A stretch of DNA of 64,000 nt, from NCBI RefSeq assembly GCF_022605725.1, contig NC_065558.1, positions 2,418,001-2,482,000 on the forward strand, written 5' to 3'. Source of the stretch: Anthonomus grandis grandis (Eukaryota; Arthropoda; Insecta; Coleoptera; Curculionidae). Shown one piece after another: positions 1-12,200 of this stretch. How positions within the stretch are numbered: position 1 is the first letter of the stretch; each line of letters opens with the position of its first letter. The notes beneath the pieces were generated by a model, which saw only the letters and a program-made list of their open reading frames with translations, did no database searches and was not told where the DNA came from. Both the position numbers and the translations under genes were made by a program.

Positions 1-94
1 AGACAGTTGACTAAGTTTACTGAAAAACTCCTTTAAAAAACGGTTGATATTCAACCCAATAATTAAATTTGCCATAAAACTGGGCATTACCTGA

Positions 95-590
95 CTTATT
101 ATGAACCTTAAAAGCATTGAAACTTGTCGGTAGTGGTATGGGTTTGCGGTAGATCTCAAGTTGGTATTTCTTGAAACAAGCACATTAGAAAAACCCAACT
201 TTCCATATTTTTCTTCCTCAATTGTAAACGAGGCATTTGCGTAAAGAGAGTTTATAAAAATTAGGAAATATACTATTTCTAGATCATTTCCATTCCACAC
301 TCCAAAAAGATAATCCACGTATCTCCTATATACAGTGAGAAAAGCAATACACCTACCATTGACAATCCTTTTCCCCAAATGGTTCATAAAAATCTGACTC
401 AAAAAAGGAGAGAAACAAGGCCCCATTGCTATTCCAGTAACTTGTTAACTAACGAAAAAATTCTGATTAAGTACTAGCTTGAGAAGTATTAAAAGATCAT
501 CAATAATATTGATCATCAAAATACATTAATGAAATCACCAGGTAGTTAGGAATACATTTTTAACATCCAGACAAATTATTTTCAACCCTT
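95..590 (-). pseudogene. Penelope-like reverse transcriptase fragment
   Basis: Reading the minus strand gives a broken reverse transcriptase. From upstream to downstream one sees a palm-motif relic (CLDVKNVF), then QVTGIAMG, FMNHLGKR, the active-site block RYVDYLFGVWNGN and FTIEEEKYGKLGF...VLVSRNTN. The order and wording match the RT of Penelope-like elements, where the active site is normally YVDD; here the second Asp is Tyr. A stop lies just before QVTG, so the copy is dead. The inverted arms of a related element start about 180 bases to the right, so both may be parts of one old insertion. Motifs were recognised from memory of the family; no search was run. Confidence 0.7.
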
Positions 591-826
591 TGGTATGCAG
601 AAATCTTTTAAAAAATTATGATGCCGTAGAGGACAGGAGTTCTAGAATTCATAAAAATAAGGTTACATAACACTTATCAAAGGTTTACTTAACCTTAGAG
701 AAAAAAGAACTAGTAGGGTTTTTAATTATAAATATAAAATCTTAATCAATTTTCTCCAAGCGACCACACAAAATGTAAACAAACAAATAAACCAAAAACA
801 ATGTCACGGCTCATAAGCAAATTTTT

Positions 827-1233
827 GATCTTTATGTGCCAAGGTCAGAATAAATAAAAGGCTCTATTCTTTACGGAGCCTAAAAAAATGCACAATCATA
901 TTGACATCTTTTCCTCGATTTCACAATGCTTTGAAATCACATTTACTGCAGAGAGCTTTGTATGCAGTAGATGATTTTTTTTTTAATATTAATTTTTTGA
1001 GTATCATGCACGCACTGGCTAATTATTAAAATTTTTACGATGTAGAATAGCAATCTTTTGTATTGCTATTATATATTTGACCAGGTACATTTATGTCTTT
1101 TGTATCCAGTATTGTATATATTTATTTAGTATTTGTATTTTGGTTTCTATATTTGTGTGTTTTGATTTTTATGTATAGCTTTGTCTACAAAATTTTTTAA
1201 TTTTTTTTGACAATAAACCATATTTGATTGATT
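827..1233 (+). mobile_element. LINE 3' end inserted in the foldback arm
   Basis: AT-rich non-coding stretch ending in CAATAAACCATATTTGATTG and a short TTGATTGATTGAT repeat, the form of a non-LTR retrotransposon 3' end with a microsatellite tail. It interrupts the left arm of the surrounding foldback element exactly where the two halves of the arm should join. No open reading frame survives. Confidence 0.45.
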
Positions 1234-2035
1234 GATCATCAGGCTTTAGGACCTGCACATACACTGTAAAACTGGGCACACTAAAAACGTAGTCGTTAGT
1301 GAAGGATTTATATTACTTAGGGGGTTACCTTGTGACCTACTTTTGGTAATTTGAAGGCAAATTAAATTACGATTTAACTCCAGTTTCTTTGCTACCTGAA
1401 GTCAAGATAGAGAGTTAGAGATACAACTTAAAAAACAAAGTGTTTCTGATGTATTTGCCCATACATCAGCAGAATTACATTCTGATGTAAAATATCTTTA
1501 TATCTTAAAATAATCCTAAAAGCTGCAATAGCATTACGCTATTCTTATATTTATTAATTTTGACACAATAATGTTGATTGAATTTTTGGTACGTTATGAG
1601 ATAAGTAACACAACACCTTATTGCGTCGATTTTTGCCTGAAATATTCCTGATACTATATTAATTTAAAAGGAACACCTAGAATAAGTAAATTGATGTTTT
1701 TTAAAAACTTAAGACCATCAACCCTCACAAATATTAATATTTCTATTATATTTGATATTTAATCGTATTTAACTTGATATATTAATTAACACCGCAATTT
1801 ACCGTTTCTAAAAGCTCCAACAAAACCTAATCATATACGATTTCGTTTCTGAATATAGATCTTGCAGTTTGGATTTTGTAATTAAATAGGAAGATATCTT
1901 TTGTTAAAAGCATTGATCAGATTTATTTAATAGCCAAAAAAATATATTTTTAAACACGCAAAAACCATTTTATGCTCTGGGCACACAACATCATTATTGT
2001 TGTTAACTTTACAGTGTATGTGTAGGTCCTAAGGC

Positions 2036-2066
2036 CTGATGATGCCGTGCTTATACAGAGCGAAAC
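2036..2066 (+). ncRNA. Hammerhead-ribozyme-like core, decayed
   Basis: CTGATGA at 2036-2042 and GAAAC at 2062-2066 are the two conserved boxes of a hammerhead core. The bases between them can form only a weak stem (GCT with AGC), so this copy is probably inactive. It lies in the right arm of a Penelope-like foldback. The mirror copy in the left arm is cut by the LINE insert directly after the CTGATGAT-equivalent. Confidence 0.3.
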
Positions 2067-2220
2067 ACGTGTAGCCAATAAAAAGTTGCTTATGAGACCG
2101 TGACATTGTTTTTTGTTTGTTTGTTTGTTTAGTAGGGTTTTTATTTACATTTGCAAAATCACGAGAACCTAAAACGTTTAATACTTTATTTATGTAATGT
2201 GAAGTATATATACTCTTCCT

Positions 2221-3040
2221 TTAACAAAATAGTTATATTTACACTAATAATCAACTTACAATAAATCTGGTCATTACCTGAATTATTATGCAACCGTATC
2301 GCTATTAATTCAATTATGAAACCAGACAATTGATAAAACTAAATCGCTATTTGAATAATTATTAAACAAGTATAGTCACTTCGCTCCTATACTTTTGGTC
2401 CATGGGGACCAGTTTGGAACCTTTAAGTCTTGTCTGTAAAGAGCCATAAAGGAATTCTTAAAAAAAAAACAAAAATTATCAGGTGTGCTTAAGTCTGGTC
2501 AGTCGGGGGGTCAACTTTTATAGCCCAAGGAAAGTGTTCCGTCTATGTTGTTACTTTCCCTGTAGCGAATTCCCATTGAAAAAATTGGACAAAAAAAAAA
2601 TTTTGACTTTGAAGGCGTCCTAGTCCTTAACAAAAAAATAAATAAAAATCTGTAAACAATCAAGTTATAGCCACCTATTTCGAGATTATAAAAAGGTAAA
2701 CATCATTTCTCTACCCTAATTAGAAAAGAAGTTATAGGCACTTTTATCCGACACTCAAGTTGCAATTTGAGAGTGCCCTGTTAGGCTCTGCTTTGGTATT
2801 CATACTATATCTAATTTACATTAATGACCATAATGAAGCATTGAAACTAATACAACGTATAAACTTCTCCTTTCACAAAAGAATTATATTTAGACACTAA
2901 TTAACTTACGATGAAATATGGACATTACCTGACTTATTATGATACTATATTGTTCCTTAAATAATTATTAAGCAAATTTAAGTTCACGCTTATCCCAAAT
3001 TAGAATCGTTACACAAGTTGCAATTTGAGTGTGCCTTATT
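2221..3040. repeat. Short diverged direct repeats
   Basis: A block of about 70 bases ending in GGTCATTACCTGAATTATTA recurs at 2221-2289 and 2872-2944, with a partial third copy near 60-115. A second block (CAAGTTGCAATTTGAG) occurs near 2757 and 3016. They point to local duplication of retroelement debris. No coding sequence is seen in this stretch. Confidence 0.4.
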
Positions 3041-3052
3041 CCTTGTCTTATG

Positions 3053-4226
3053 ATTTATTTATTTATTTATTAACGGTATCCATAAGTTTACAAAAATAAA
3101 ATAGTACAAAAGATACTAATATATACAACTTAAGCTGGATTATACTAAGACATAAATCAATGTTACAAATTAATTTAAAGAAACAAGTCAAGACTATATT
3201 AAAAGAACGTTGCATTCTAGTTATAAGATTGTGCTGTCCATAAGTTCTACTATCAAAATCTACATAGAGTTTTTTAAGTCTAGTCAACAAGCCCGAAAAT
3301 TCAGCCTATTTAAAAGATAATCACAATCAATTTAAAAATAAAACACCAGTCTGAATTATTACGCCTTAGCTCAAGTGGATCCAAAGATATAACTGACATG
3401 ACCGATTTGTAATCAGTGTTACCGTTAGTTAATGGAACCTTAAGTTTAAAAGAACAATTTCTTAAGAATTTATTCTGGACTTATATATAATATTTTTAAT
3501 AAGAGATTTATAAAATGGAGACCAAACTGAACTAGCATACTCTATACTAGAATGAACAGTACAGAGCATGAGAAGTCTTGACTGCATCTATCTATAAATC
3601 CTAGATTTATATACGCTTTCTGAACTAGCTCTTCAATATGAAACAAAAATCTGTACTTAGAATCGAAAATTACTTCGATATCCCTAATAAATTCCGCTAC
3701 ACTTTCTAAAATAGTGGAACCTATCAAATAATGTCAGACTGCGAATCCTTCCAAAAGTTATTAAATAACATTTCAGACAATTTAAATCTAAACCATTAAG
3801 ATTACACCATTCACAAATACAATGGAAGTCATGTTGTATGCATAGACATAGACAAAAACAATTTTAAATCGCCAGCAAATATTAAAAATTCGCAATTTCT
3901 TACAAATAATGTCATATCATTAAAATCAACGGACTCAAATGCGACCCCTGAGGAACGCCAGATGGTACAGAAAAGCTGCTACATAAGCTATTAAGCTGTA
4001 CACATTGCGATCGATCCAGTAAAGAGTTCCTTAGCCAACAAATAACATTTGAGCAAAAAATCCAGAGCTTGGAGCTTTGCCAGTAGAAGCGCATGATTAA
4101 CTCTGTCGAACGACTTCGAAAAATCCGTATATACAGCATCAACTTATGAACCTTTAAGTTTGGGCAAGGTTGACTGTATACAAACTCCCTGATAATTTGA
4201 GCAAAGCCTTCGACTGCGTAGATCAT
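3053..4226 (-). pseudogene. Jockey-like non-LTR retrotransposon reverse transcriptase remnant
   Basis: The minus strand carries a decayed LINE polymerase in several frames. In order: DFSKSFDRVNHALLLAKL (motif A region), SVPSGVPQGSHLSPL (motif B), then NLNGLDLN, a thumb-like block IEVIFDSKYRFLFHI and QKAYINLGFIDR. At least three frameshifts or stops break it. The 3' end is marked by an AATAAATAAATAAATAA tail, read on the minus strand at about 3055-3075, as expected for a LINE that ends in a simple repeat. The YADD block seems to be lost in the gap below 3912. Confidence 0.75.
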
Positions 4227-4229
4227 GGC

Positions 4230-4500
4230 GTAAACTCATGAATTACACTTCTGCCTTGGGTGATGTAATTAATATTGGTAAGAGTGTTATTAATATTAGA
4301 TTTCCCCAAGATCTGGTGTCATCTGGTACTCCTAATATTTCTAATATATATCAATGACTTTACAAGCATTGAAACAAATGTGAAGTATACATTCTTGGAA
4401 GATGACATCACAGTTTTTTTGCAGCTGATCACTTAGAGGAGACTTGCCTTCAATATATGGCTATTGAAGGCAAGCATTGGTCTTTAAGGAATGCTGACTG
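4230..4500 (+). pseudogene. Second reverse transcriptase scrap, opposite strand
   Basis: A plus-strand reading frame gives IYINDFTSIETNVKYTFLED followed by DITVFL. This matches the YINDF...YADDTT block of non-LTR reverse transcriptases with the YA pair changed to LE. A damaged GVPQG-like block sits just upstream (CCCCAAGATCTGG). It abuts the minus-strand LINE to its left head to head, so two separate insertions, or one inverted one, meet near 4228. Confidence 0.5.
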
Positions 4501-4864
4501 TTCCATCTCTTTATAATACTGGAGAACTTAATGTTTGTTGAAGTACCGTATCTGATGTTATTGGGTCACTAATATATTCACATGTATCTAAATACTTCTT
4601 TTTAAATTTAGTTTATTTCTCTTTATATATGAACTCAAAAGCTACTAATTTTTCAAACATCACACCATAGCAAAGTAAGAATCAAATTCATTAGTTTATC
4701 AAGACGCTTAAAAAGAAAACTAGCCTTAAAAAAAATCACTCTTTAAGCCACACAATTTACCTTGATATCTATTACCTATACTGATTAGGCTAGTATAGCC
4801 ATCTAAAAAAGTTATAAACATTATAATTTATTTATTACATTATATAATATCAAAGGAAACTTAC

Positions 4865-4975
4865 CATTTCCTATAGCATATTGTTGCAAAAGATCGGACA
4901 TATTGATATGGACCACCTCCTTCTTTTCTTGCATCAAGGTATCACAATGTGTCACCTTACCACTTCCAGGACCAC
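4865..4975 (-). CDS. Adenylate kinase family, P-loop exon
   Basis: This 111-base exon continues from the exon ending at 15812: the split Gly codon restores VLGGPGSGKVTHCDTL, a textbook adenylate/UMP-CMP kinase Walker A loop (GGPGSGK) that binds ATP phosphates. It then reads VVHINMSDLLQQYAIGN, the start of the NMP-binding segment (usually ..H(I/L)S(x)GDLLR). The acceptor is TATAG and the donor GTAAGTTTCC. Adenylate kinases move phosphate between ATP and AMP or related nucleotides. The N-terminal extension and VTHC wording recall the multi-domain AK5 type, but isoform is uncertain. Downstream exons (core and lid) are not in the window. Confidence 0.85.
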
Positions 4976-7299
4976 CTATAATAAGAATTATTCAATTTAA
5001 TTTGAATTAAAGTACTTTTCTGTTCCAATAATATATCTTAATTGGATAATAGAGACACACCGAAACCTTCTTGGTGTTTATGTAGAAGTTTCAACATCAT
5101 TACCATGAAACAACGTTTCATCTTTTAACTGCCATATTCGATTTTATTTTTTCATATTGGTTCGAAAAGAAACGAAGCATCATTTAATGAACTATAGAAA
5201 AATATTAGGAAAATGGCACAAATAAATAATAAAATCCTAAATACTGGAAGATCATCCAAGAAAAAATATGTTTCAACTAGTTTCAATTAATACGCAGTAA
5301 TATCGACTATAGATCATGCTTACAATGGAGATATTGCTACATGTAAGCAAACAAGTTTTAATGAAATAAAATAATTCTGGCTAATACATGGATATTACCG
5401 CATGTTTGACAGTATTGGCACAGATTTACAGAATACTCGAATCGAATTTCCTTTATAACCAATTACTTATCTTTTTCTTTCTTCTTATGATATGCATACG
5501 CCTCTTTCATCCTTAAAGTAAGAGACAAGGACAAAATTCAGTCTGTAAGAAAACAAGTTCTCCTGAGATTTATTTAGCACCGTAAATCACTTATCGCAAC
5601 CTAAAGAAAACCTCCAAAAACATTTTGTTATCTTTGTCAAACTGCTCAACAACTAGATATGCGTTGTTCCTGTCAAATTGGGGTTGACAAATAATGTTGT
5701 GACTTGCCTTCTGATAATGACGATGAGTTCATATGCCCCAAATGCTGGCTTATTATCGGCTGAGTCCGAAAATATGACCTCGTTTAATGTTTTTCATATA
5801 TTTTACGTTTTTCAAGAATGCTTATATAGAAAAGTATTTCAAGCAGATGTTTAAGATGCAAATGACAAAATCCCCGAAAATTCAACTTCCTAATACATTT
5901 CCTAGATATTCAGTGAAAAAATGATTCTTACACCAAAAGCACTTCTGTGGCTTTTCTAAACCTAACCTAAAATTACATTTAATATACCATGGAACTGAAA
6001 CTGAATGCAAAAAACCCATAATAAAGAGAAAATCAATGGATAATGAAGCGGTAGGGTCACGATAATGTCGGTAATCAGACTTCGCGTTTGCATGCACAAA
6101 AAGCTTATTTATATTGTATTGTTTAAGCAGTTTTAAACAATCTTTGATCATTAAAAATTGTATATATACTATTAAGAAGTCCGGAGCAAATGGATTATCT
6201 ATAGTCTTAATAGAAAGTCGTTTCGTGCTAACGAGTCTTATTTTAAATCAATACAAAATTGTTGATTCCCTGGACATGGGCACACGAATTTCAGGCTAAC
6301 AAGTCTTATGGGGGTCGTACATGAAAACGAAATTTATATAATCGATTAATGCTGGAGTTGCTCGCGTTATGTATTATCAGAAAATTTGATTGAAGTTAAC
6401 ATTAAATTCTATGACCAACTAAAATTTTATTTGATAGCCTGGAGAAAAGAATTGAAGATTTCTAAAAGAGCTTGAATTTTCCTCAAAATACCGAAAGTCA
6501 TGATAAAGGCATATAAAGAAATGTTGGTGCAATTAATAAAATAGAAATTCTTTTCTAGAATAATTGAACTATAGAGGTATAGAAATTGAGTTCAAAAAAC
6601 TGATTGAAGAAAAATACATTGCAAAAGGTCCATATGAAATACATGAAGATTTTTGACAGCAATTAAGGGATTAATTAAACAAGGGCCAAAAAATCATGAC
6701 TAAGAAAATAATTAAAATCATAGAAATTCAATATTTTTAAAACACCATTTAAACTGCCTTAAAAAAAATAATTTAAAATTATTTATTCCGTATAAACTAC
6801 TTGCAATTCTAATAAAACTTAACTATACGCTCTGGTAACTGGCTTATGGGAAAAATCATTAAATTGAAAAAATTCAAACGAAACTGAAAACGAAACTGAC
6901 TTTCGATAACACGAAAATAAAACGTCCATAATTGTATATGAGAAACAAAATTTATGTAATCGATTTATGATTATTAATGGCGCTATTGCTCAAGGGAAAA
7001 ATTGATTCAATTGGTTTGTGATGGTTTTTTTTTTTAGGAGGGAGTTACGGGAAGTATAAAACGCTTCCTCGTGCGTGCGACAAAAAACGCATAAAAAAAA
7101 TGTTATATGTCCTAAATAATGATTTATACGTCCAATCTTGAAATATTTGACTACAATTGGATGAAGAAATAAATGAAATAAAGACAATGAAAAAATTTTT
7201 TAAAGGTAATTATGAAGCCTCATTACTATATATTAAGGAATTGTAAGATATCACCAGACTATGGATTACAGTCACACATCATAAAGACATCGAAAGCAA

Positions 7300-7860
7300 A
7301 ATGGAACAACTCAACAGAATAAAATATACCCTGCTAACAATTTCCGCATCATATCCAAATGAATAGCCATAGAATTTATAAAAACCACACTACAAAAAGA
7401 CATCATCCCAAAATACCATAAACACACTATAGTGTACACAGATGCCTCAGTTTACCCAATAAGTAAAACATGTGGAATAGGAATATATTGTGTAACATAT
7501 ATATAAAAAACTATTATATAAAAAACACACAACCTGCAGATATAAAGTTAATTTGGATACCCGCCATACAGATATCAGAGGCAACAAAAGACGTAGTAGC
7601 AGAGGAAAATTGAATAGAAATAATTTTCAAGAAATTCATAAAGGAAGGCAAGACAACTATATATTAGGACAAGATGCAATAACCTTCTGTCGCCAATGCA
7701 GTTTGTATTTAGGAAAAATGGGTCTACCAGCAATGGTCTTGCAGAAATGGCCACTCACAAAGTCGTAGAATTTGGAAAAAGTGAGTATATCTTTGCATAA
7801 TTTTCTGTAATCTCTCAAAGGCCTTTGAGTATGTGTCCAGATGCTGCTGAGCAAGCGGGT
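7300..7860 (+). pseudogene. RNase H region of a non-LTR retrotransposon, decayed
   Basis: Plus-strand fragments read HTIVYTDASV, then CGIGIYCVTY and, after a gap, KLIWIPAIQISEATKDVVAE. This is the D...G.G.....W(I/V)P.H order of the RNase H domain found in I-, R1- and related clades of LINEs, with the active-site His of the PAH/PGH box already changed. Stops and frame changes are frequent. It lies in the adenylate kinase intron, antisense to the gene. Confidence 0.55.
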
Positions 7861-7880
7861 ACAAAATGGTATAAGAGGTA

Positions 7881-8679
7881 ATGTTAGACTTTTATGTAGA
7901 AATTTACCAATATGCTGAAGACACGCAGCTGATTCACTACTTCAGAGAGCATGGTAGTACTATTCTTCAAAAGAGCTATTTGCGTTTGCGTATGCTTTAT
8001 GCTAATAAGTCAATATTAAACTTCAAGACTAGGAAAAAACTTGCCGAAACTTTTGTTATGTCAATTATCCAATATTGTCTGATAGTTTTCTTTCCGTGCT
8101 TGGACCAGCAGACACAATATCGGTTACAACGTGTGCAAAATACCTGCTGTAGACTTATCTTTGACCTAGAAAAGTTTGATCATGTGACCCAAGGCATGTA
8201 TGATTTGGGGTGGTTAAAAATACCTTATCTATATAAGTTTTTGTACTGCACCTTAGTATATCGCCTTCATAAATCCAAAGCTCCGATATATTTATTTGAG
8301 AAACTTATACCTAGAAATCATGTACATGCTCGAATTATTAGGCAAAATACTCTGACTATGCCCCATCACTCAATAGCTCTCTTTGAACGATCATTCACTT
8401 ACAACGCAGTCAAATTTGTGAACGTCTTTACGCCTGATTTTAGCAATGGCCTGTATGTTTTTAAAAAACATTTCAAGAACCTGTTTCTACAGGAATCATT
8501 TAGGTAAATCAAAAGATTTTCTTATTTCTGTTAAATGAATATTGTTTTATTTTCTACTGATTTATGTTTGTTTATTTTGTTTTTTTTTGTGTAATTTAAG
8601 AAGGCTAAGAGTTTAAGAGTAGCTTTTAGCTAATCTTCGCCTTCGAAGGCAAAACTATGTATTTACTAAATAAAGGCTC

Positions 8680-8713
<34 letters not shown>
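7881..8713 (+). pseudogene. Non-LTR retrotransposon 3' part with (TTA)n tail
   Basis: An open frame of about 208 codons starts with an RT active-site relic (YQYAEDTQLIHYF, YADD changed to YAED). It jumps by an internal deletion to the C-terminal part: RKKLAETFVMSIIQYC, LQRVQNTCCRLIF and MYDLGWLKI, typical of CR1/Jockey-type ORF2 C-termini. The frame stops at 8505-8507. The untranslated tail ends in AAATAAAGGCTC and about ten TTA repeats. The missing palm suggests a deleted, non-mobile copy, though this tail is unusually intact. Confidence 0.75.
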
Positions 8714-8714
<1 letters not shown>

Positions 8715-8716
<2 letters not shown>

Positions 8717-8980
8717 AGACTTATTGACTCATACTTGTCTGGCAGAACTTAAATGCAGGTGCGCCACAGAGGTCTATAATAGGTCGTCTTCTGTTTATCT
8801 TGTATGTCAATGAACTTTCGGATTACATATCAAGGTTTAAAATCATCCATTATACTGATGATACCACCCTTCTCAGCTATGGTAACGACGTTTCAGATTT
8901 TCAAGTAGCTGAGGTTTTAACAACTGATGATCTCAACAAACATGGTTTATGTCTCAATATTGAAACAATTGAGCATGTAC
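8715..8980 (+). pseudogene. Reverse transcriptase palm fragment
   Basis: Plus-strand reading gives NAGAPQRSIIGRLLFILYVN (GVPQGS.LGPLLFLLY block) and IIHYTDDTTLLSYGND (YADD block with Ala to Thr). This is a short piece of a LINE polymerase lying directly after the (TTA)n tail of the previous element. It ends in a TTATTATTATTATTA tract near 9030. Confidence 0.65.
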
Positions 8981-9265
8981 CTTTTCCTTAAAAAAAAATG
9001 GAGGCATGTTTCTTGGCATCTGGATTGCCATTATTATTATTATTAGGATAATTATAATTGTTATTATTAAATAAATGTATATTACAAACACATAATCAGC
9101 AACCTCAATCGTCTTAATTATAAGTTTATAGAGAAGATCAACAAATAGAAACAAAAATTATATATCGAATGAGGTTCTTTTATTCAAAGGGGTCTACGTA
9201 AAAGATCAAATGATTAAATTTTGAAAAAAAGGAGTTTTCGCCTTTAATTTGGCCTGATTTATTAA

Positions 9266-12200
9266 AACATTCAAGAATCTATTAGAAGGAAGATTTACCC
9301 CAGGCAGTTGAAGTCATTTACAAAGAGAGTCTTCAACTGCCTGGAAGAAATAAGAAATTTGGGTTTTGCAGTACTTTTCTGGTTAAGGTTAAGGTCAAAT
9401 TGTTTTGACTTTTTCTTGGATTTTTTTAGATTGTTCCAGAATCAACATTCAACTTCCTGAAAGAAGGACGAAATTAAAAGAAGAATTATTCCAGGCAGCT
9501 GAAGTCATTTACAAATAAAGTCATCAACTGCCTGGAAGAAATAAGAAATTTAGGTTTTGCAGTATTTTTCTGGACAAGGTTAATGTCAAATTGTTTTGAC
9601 TTTTTCTTGGATTTTTTTAGATTGTTCCAGAATTAACATTCAACTTCCTGAAAGAAGGACGAAATTAAAAGAAGAATTATTCCAGGCAGTTGAAGTCATT
9701 TACAAATAAAGTCATCAACTGCCTGGAAAAAATAAGAAATTTAGGTTTTGCAGTATTTTTCTCGACAAGGTTAATGTCAAATTGTTTTGACTTTTTCTTG
9801 GATTTTTTTAGATTGTTCCAGAATCAACATTCAACTTCCTGAAAGAAGGACGAAATTAAAAGAAGAATTATTCCAGGCAGCTGAAGTCATTTACGAATAA
9901 AGTCATCAACTGCCTGGAAGAAATAAGAAATTTAGGTTTTGCAGTATTTTTCTGAACAAGGTTAATGTCAAATTGTTTTGATTTTTTCTTGGATTTTTTT
10001 AGATTGTTCCAGACTCAACATTTAACTTCCTGAAAGAAGGACGAAATTAAAAGAAGAATTATTCCAGGCAGTTGAAGTAATTTACAAATAAAGTCATCAA
10101 CTGCCTGGAAGAAATAAGAAATTTAGGTTTTGCAGTACTTTTCTGGTTAAGGTTAAGGTCAAATTGTTTTGACTTTTCTTACACTATTCCAGACTCAACA
10201 TTCAACTTCCTGAAAGAAGGACGAAATTAAAATAAGAATTATTCCAGGCAGTTGAAGTAATTTACAAATAAAGTCATCAACTGCCTGGAAGAAATAAGAA
10301 ATTTAGGTTTTGCAGTATTTTTCTCGACAAGGTTAATGTCAAATTGTTTTGACTTTTTCTTGGATTTTTTTAGATTGTTCCAGACTTAACATTCAACTTC
10401 CTGAAAGAAGGACGAAATTAAAAGAAGAATTATTCCAGGCAGCTGAAGTAATTTACAAATAAAATCATCAACTGCCTGGAAGAAATAAGAAATTTGGGTT
10501 TTGCAGTATTTTTCTGGACAAAGTTAATGTCAAATTGTTTTGACTTTTTCTTGGATTTTTTTAGATTGTTCCAGAATCAACATTCAACTTCCTGAAAGAA
10601 GGACGAAATTAAAATAAGAATTATTCCAGGCAGTTGAAGTAATTTACAAATAAAATCATCAACTGCCTGGAAGAAATAAGAAATTTAGGTTTTGCAGTAT
10701 TTTTCTGGACAAGGTTATGGTCAAATTGTTTTGACTTTTCTTGGATATATCTTAAATTGTTCCAGACTCAACATTTAACTTCCTGAAAGAAGGACGAAAT
10801 TAAAAGAAGAATTATTCCAGGCAGTTGAAGTAATTTACAAATAAAGTCATCAACTGCCTGGAAGAAATTTAGGTTTTGCAGTACTTTTCTGGTTAAGGTT
10901 AAGGTCAAATTGTTTTGACTTTTTCTTGGATTTTTTTAGATTGTTCCAGACTCAACATTCAACTTCCTGAAAGAAGGACGAAATTAAAAGAAGAATTATT
11001 CCAGGCAGTTGAAGTAATTTACGAATAAAGTCTTCAACTGCCTGGAAGAAATTTAGGTTTTGCAGTACTTTTCTGGTTAAGGTTAAGGTCAAATTGTTTT
11101 GACTTTTCTTGGATTTTTCTTACATTGTTCCACACTCAACATTCAACTTCCTGAAAGAAGGACGAAATTAAAATAAGAATTATTCCAGGCAGCTAAAGTC
11201 ATTTACGAATAAAGTCTTCAACTGCCTGGAAGAAATAAGAAATTTAGGTTTTGCAGTACTTTTCTGGACAAGGTTAAGGTCAAATTGTTTTGACTTTTTC
11301 TTGGATTTTTTTAGATTGTTCCAGACTCAACATTCAACTTCCTGAAAGAAGGACGAAATTAAAATAAGAATTATTCCAGGCAGTTGAAGTAATTTACGAA
11401 TAAAGTCTTCAACTGCCTGGAAGAAATAACAAATTTAGGTTTTGCTGTATTTTTCTGGACAAGGTTAATGTCAAATTGTTTTGACTTTTTCTTGGATTTT
11501 TCTTACATTGTTCCGGACTCAACATTCAACTTCCTGAAAGAAGGACGAAATTAAAATAAGAATTATTCCAGGCAGCTAAAGTCATTTACGAATAAAGTCT
11601 TCAACTGCCTGGAAGAAATTTAAGTTTTGCAGTACTTTTCTGGTTAAGGTTAAGGTCAAATTGTTTTGACTTTTCTTGGATTTTTTTAGATTGTTCCAGA
11701 ATCAACATTCAACTTCCTGAAAGAAGGACGAAATTAAAAGAAGAATTATTTCAGGCAGTTAAAGTAATTTACAAATAAAGTCATCAACTGCCTGGAAGAA
11801 ATAAGAAATTTAGGTTTTGCAGTATTTTTCTGAACAAGGTTAATGTCAAATTGTTTTGATTTTTTCTTGGATTTTTTTTAGATTGTTCCAGACTCAACAT
11901 TCAACTTCCTGAAAGAAGGACGAAATTAAGATAAGAATTATTACAGGCAGTTGAAGTAATTTACGAATAAAGTCTTCAACTGCCTGGAAGAAATTTAGGT
12001 TTTGCAGTACTTTTCTGGTTAAGGTTAATGTCAAATTGTTTTGACTTTTTCTTGGATTTTTTTAGAAATAAGAAATTTAGGTTTTGCTGTATTTTTCTGG
12101 ACAAGGTTAATGTCAAATTGTTTTGACTTTTTCTTGGATATTTCTTACATTGTTCCGGACTCAACATTCAACTTCCTGAAAGAAGGACGAAATTAAAATA

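Larger units (their letters stand above)
777..2131. mobile_element. Foldback element with inverted arms, probably Penelope-like terminal repeats
   Basis: Two pairs of inverted segments face each other: 777-826 with 2080-2131, and 1234-1272 with 2005-2043. Together they form one long arm on each side; the left arm is split by a foreign insert (827-1233) that also removed part of it. The right arm contains CTGATGA followed 19 bases later by GAAAC, a pattern known from the hammerhead ribozymes in terminal repeats of Penelope-like elements. The loop (about 1273-2004) shows no coding sequence I recognise. A short direct repeat around TAGTAGGGTTTTTA flanks the element near 708 and 2130. Confidence 0.6.

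Noticed and set aside
5590..5740. Cys-containing frame (FCYLCQTAQQLDMRCSCQ)
   Set aside because: Cysteine spacing fits no known zinc module, a stop follows soon, and no splice sites support an exon.
5882..6151. 89-codon minus-strand frame
   Set aside because: No family resemblance, no neighbours of the same type, no splice context.
11976..12167. Open frame inside the satellite array
   Set aside because: It merely follows the repeat unit and its composite copy; low-complexity Lys/Asn/Gln-rich translation with no relation to a protein family.
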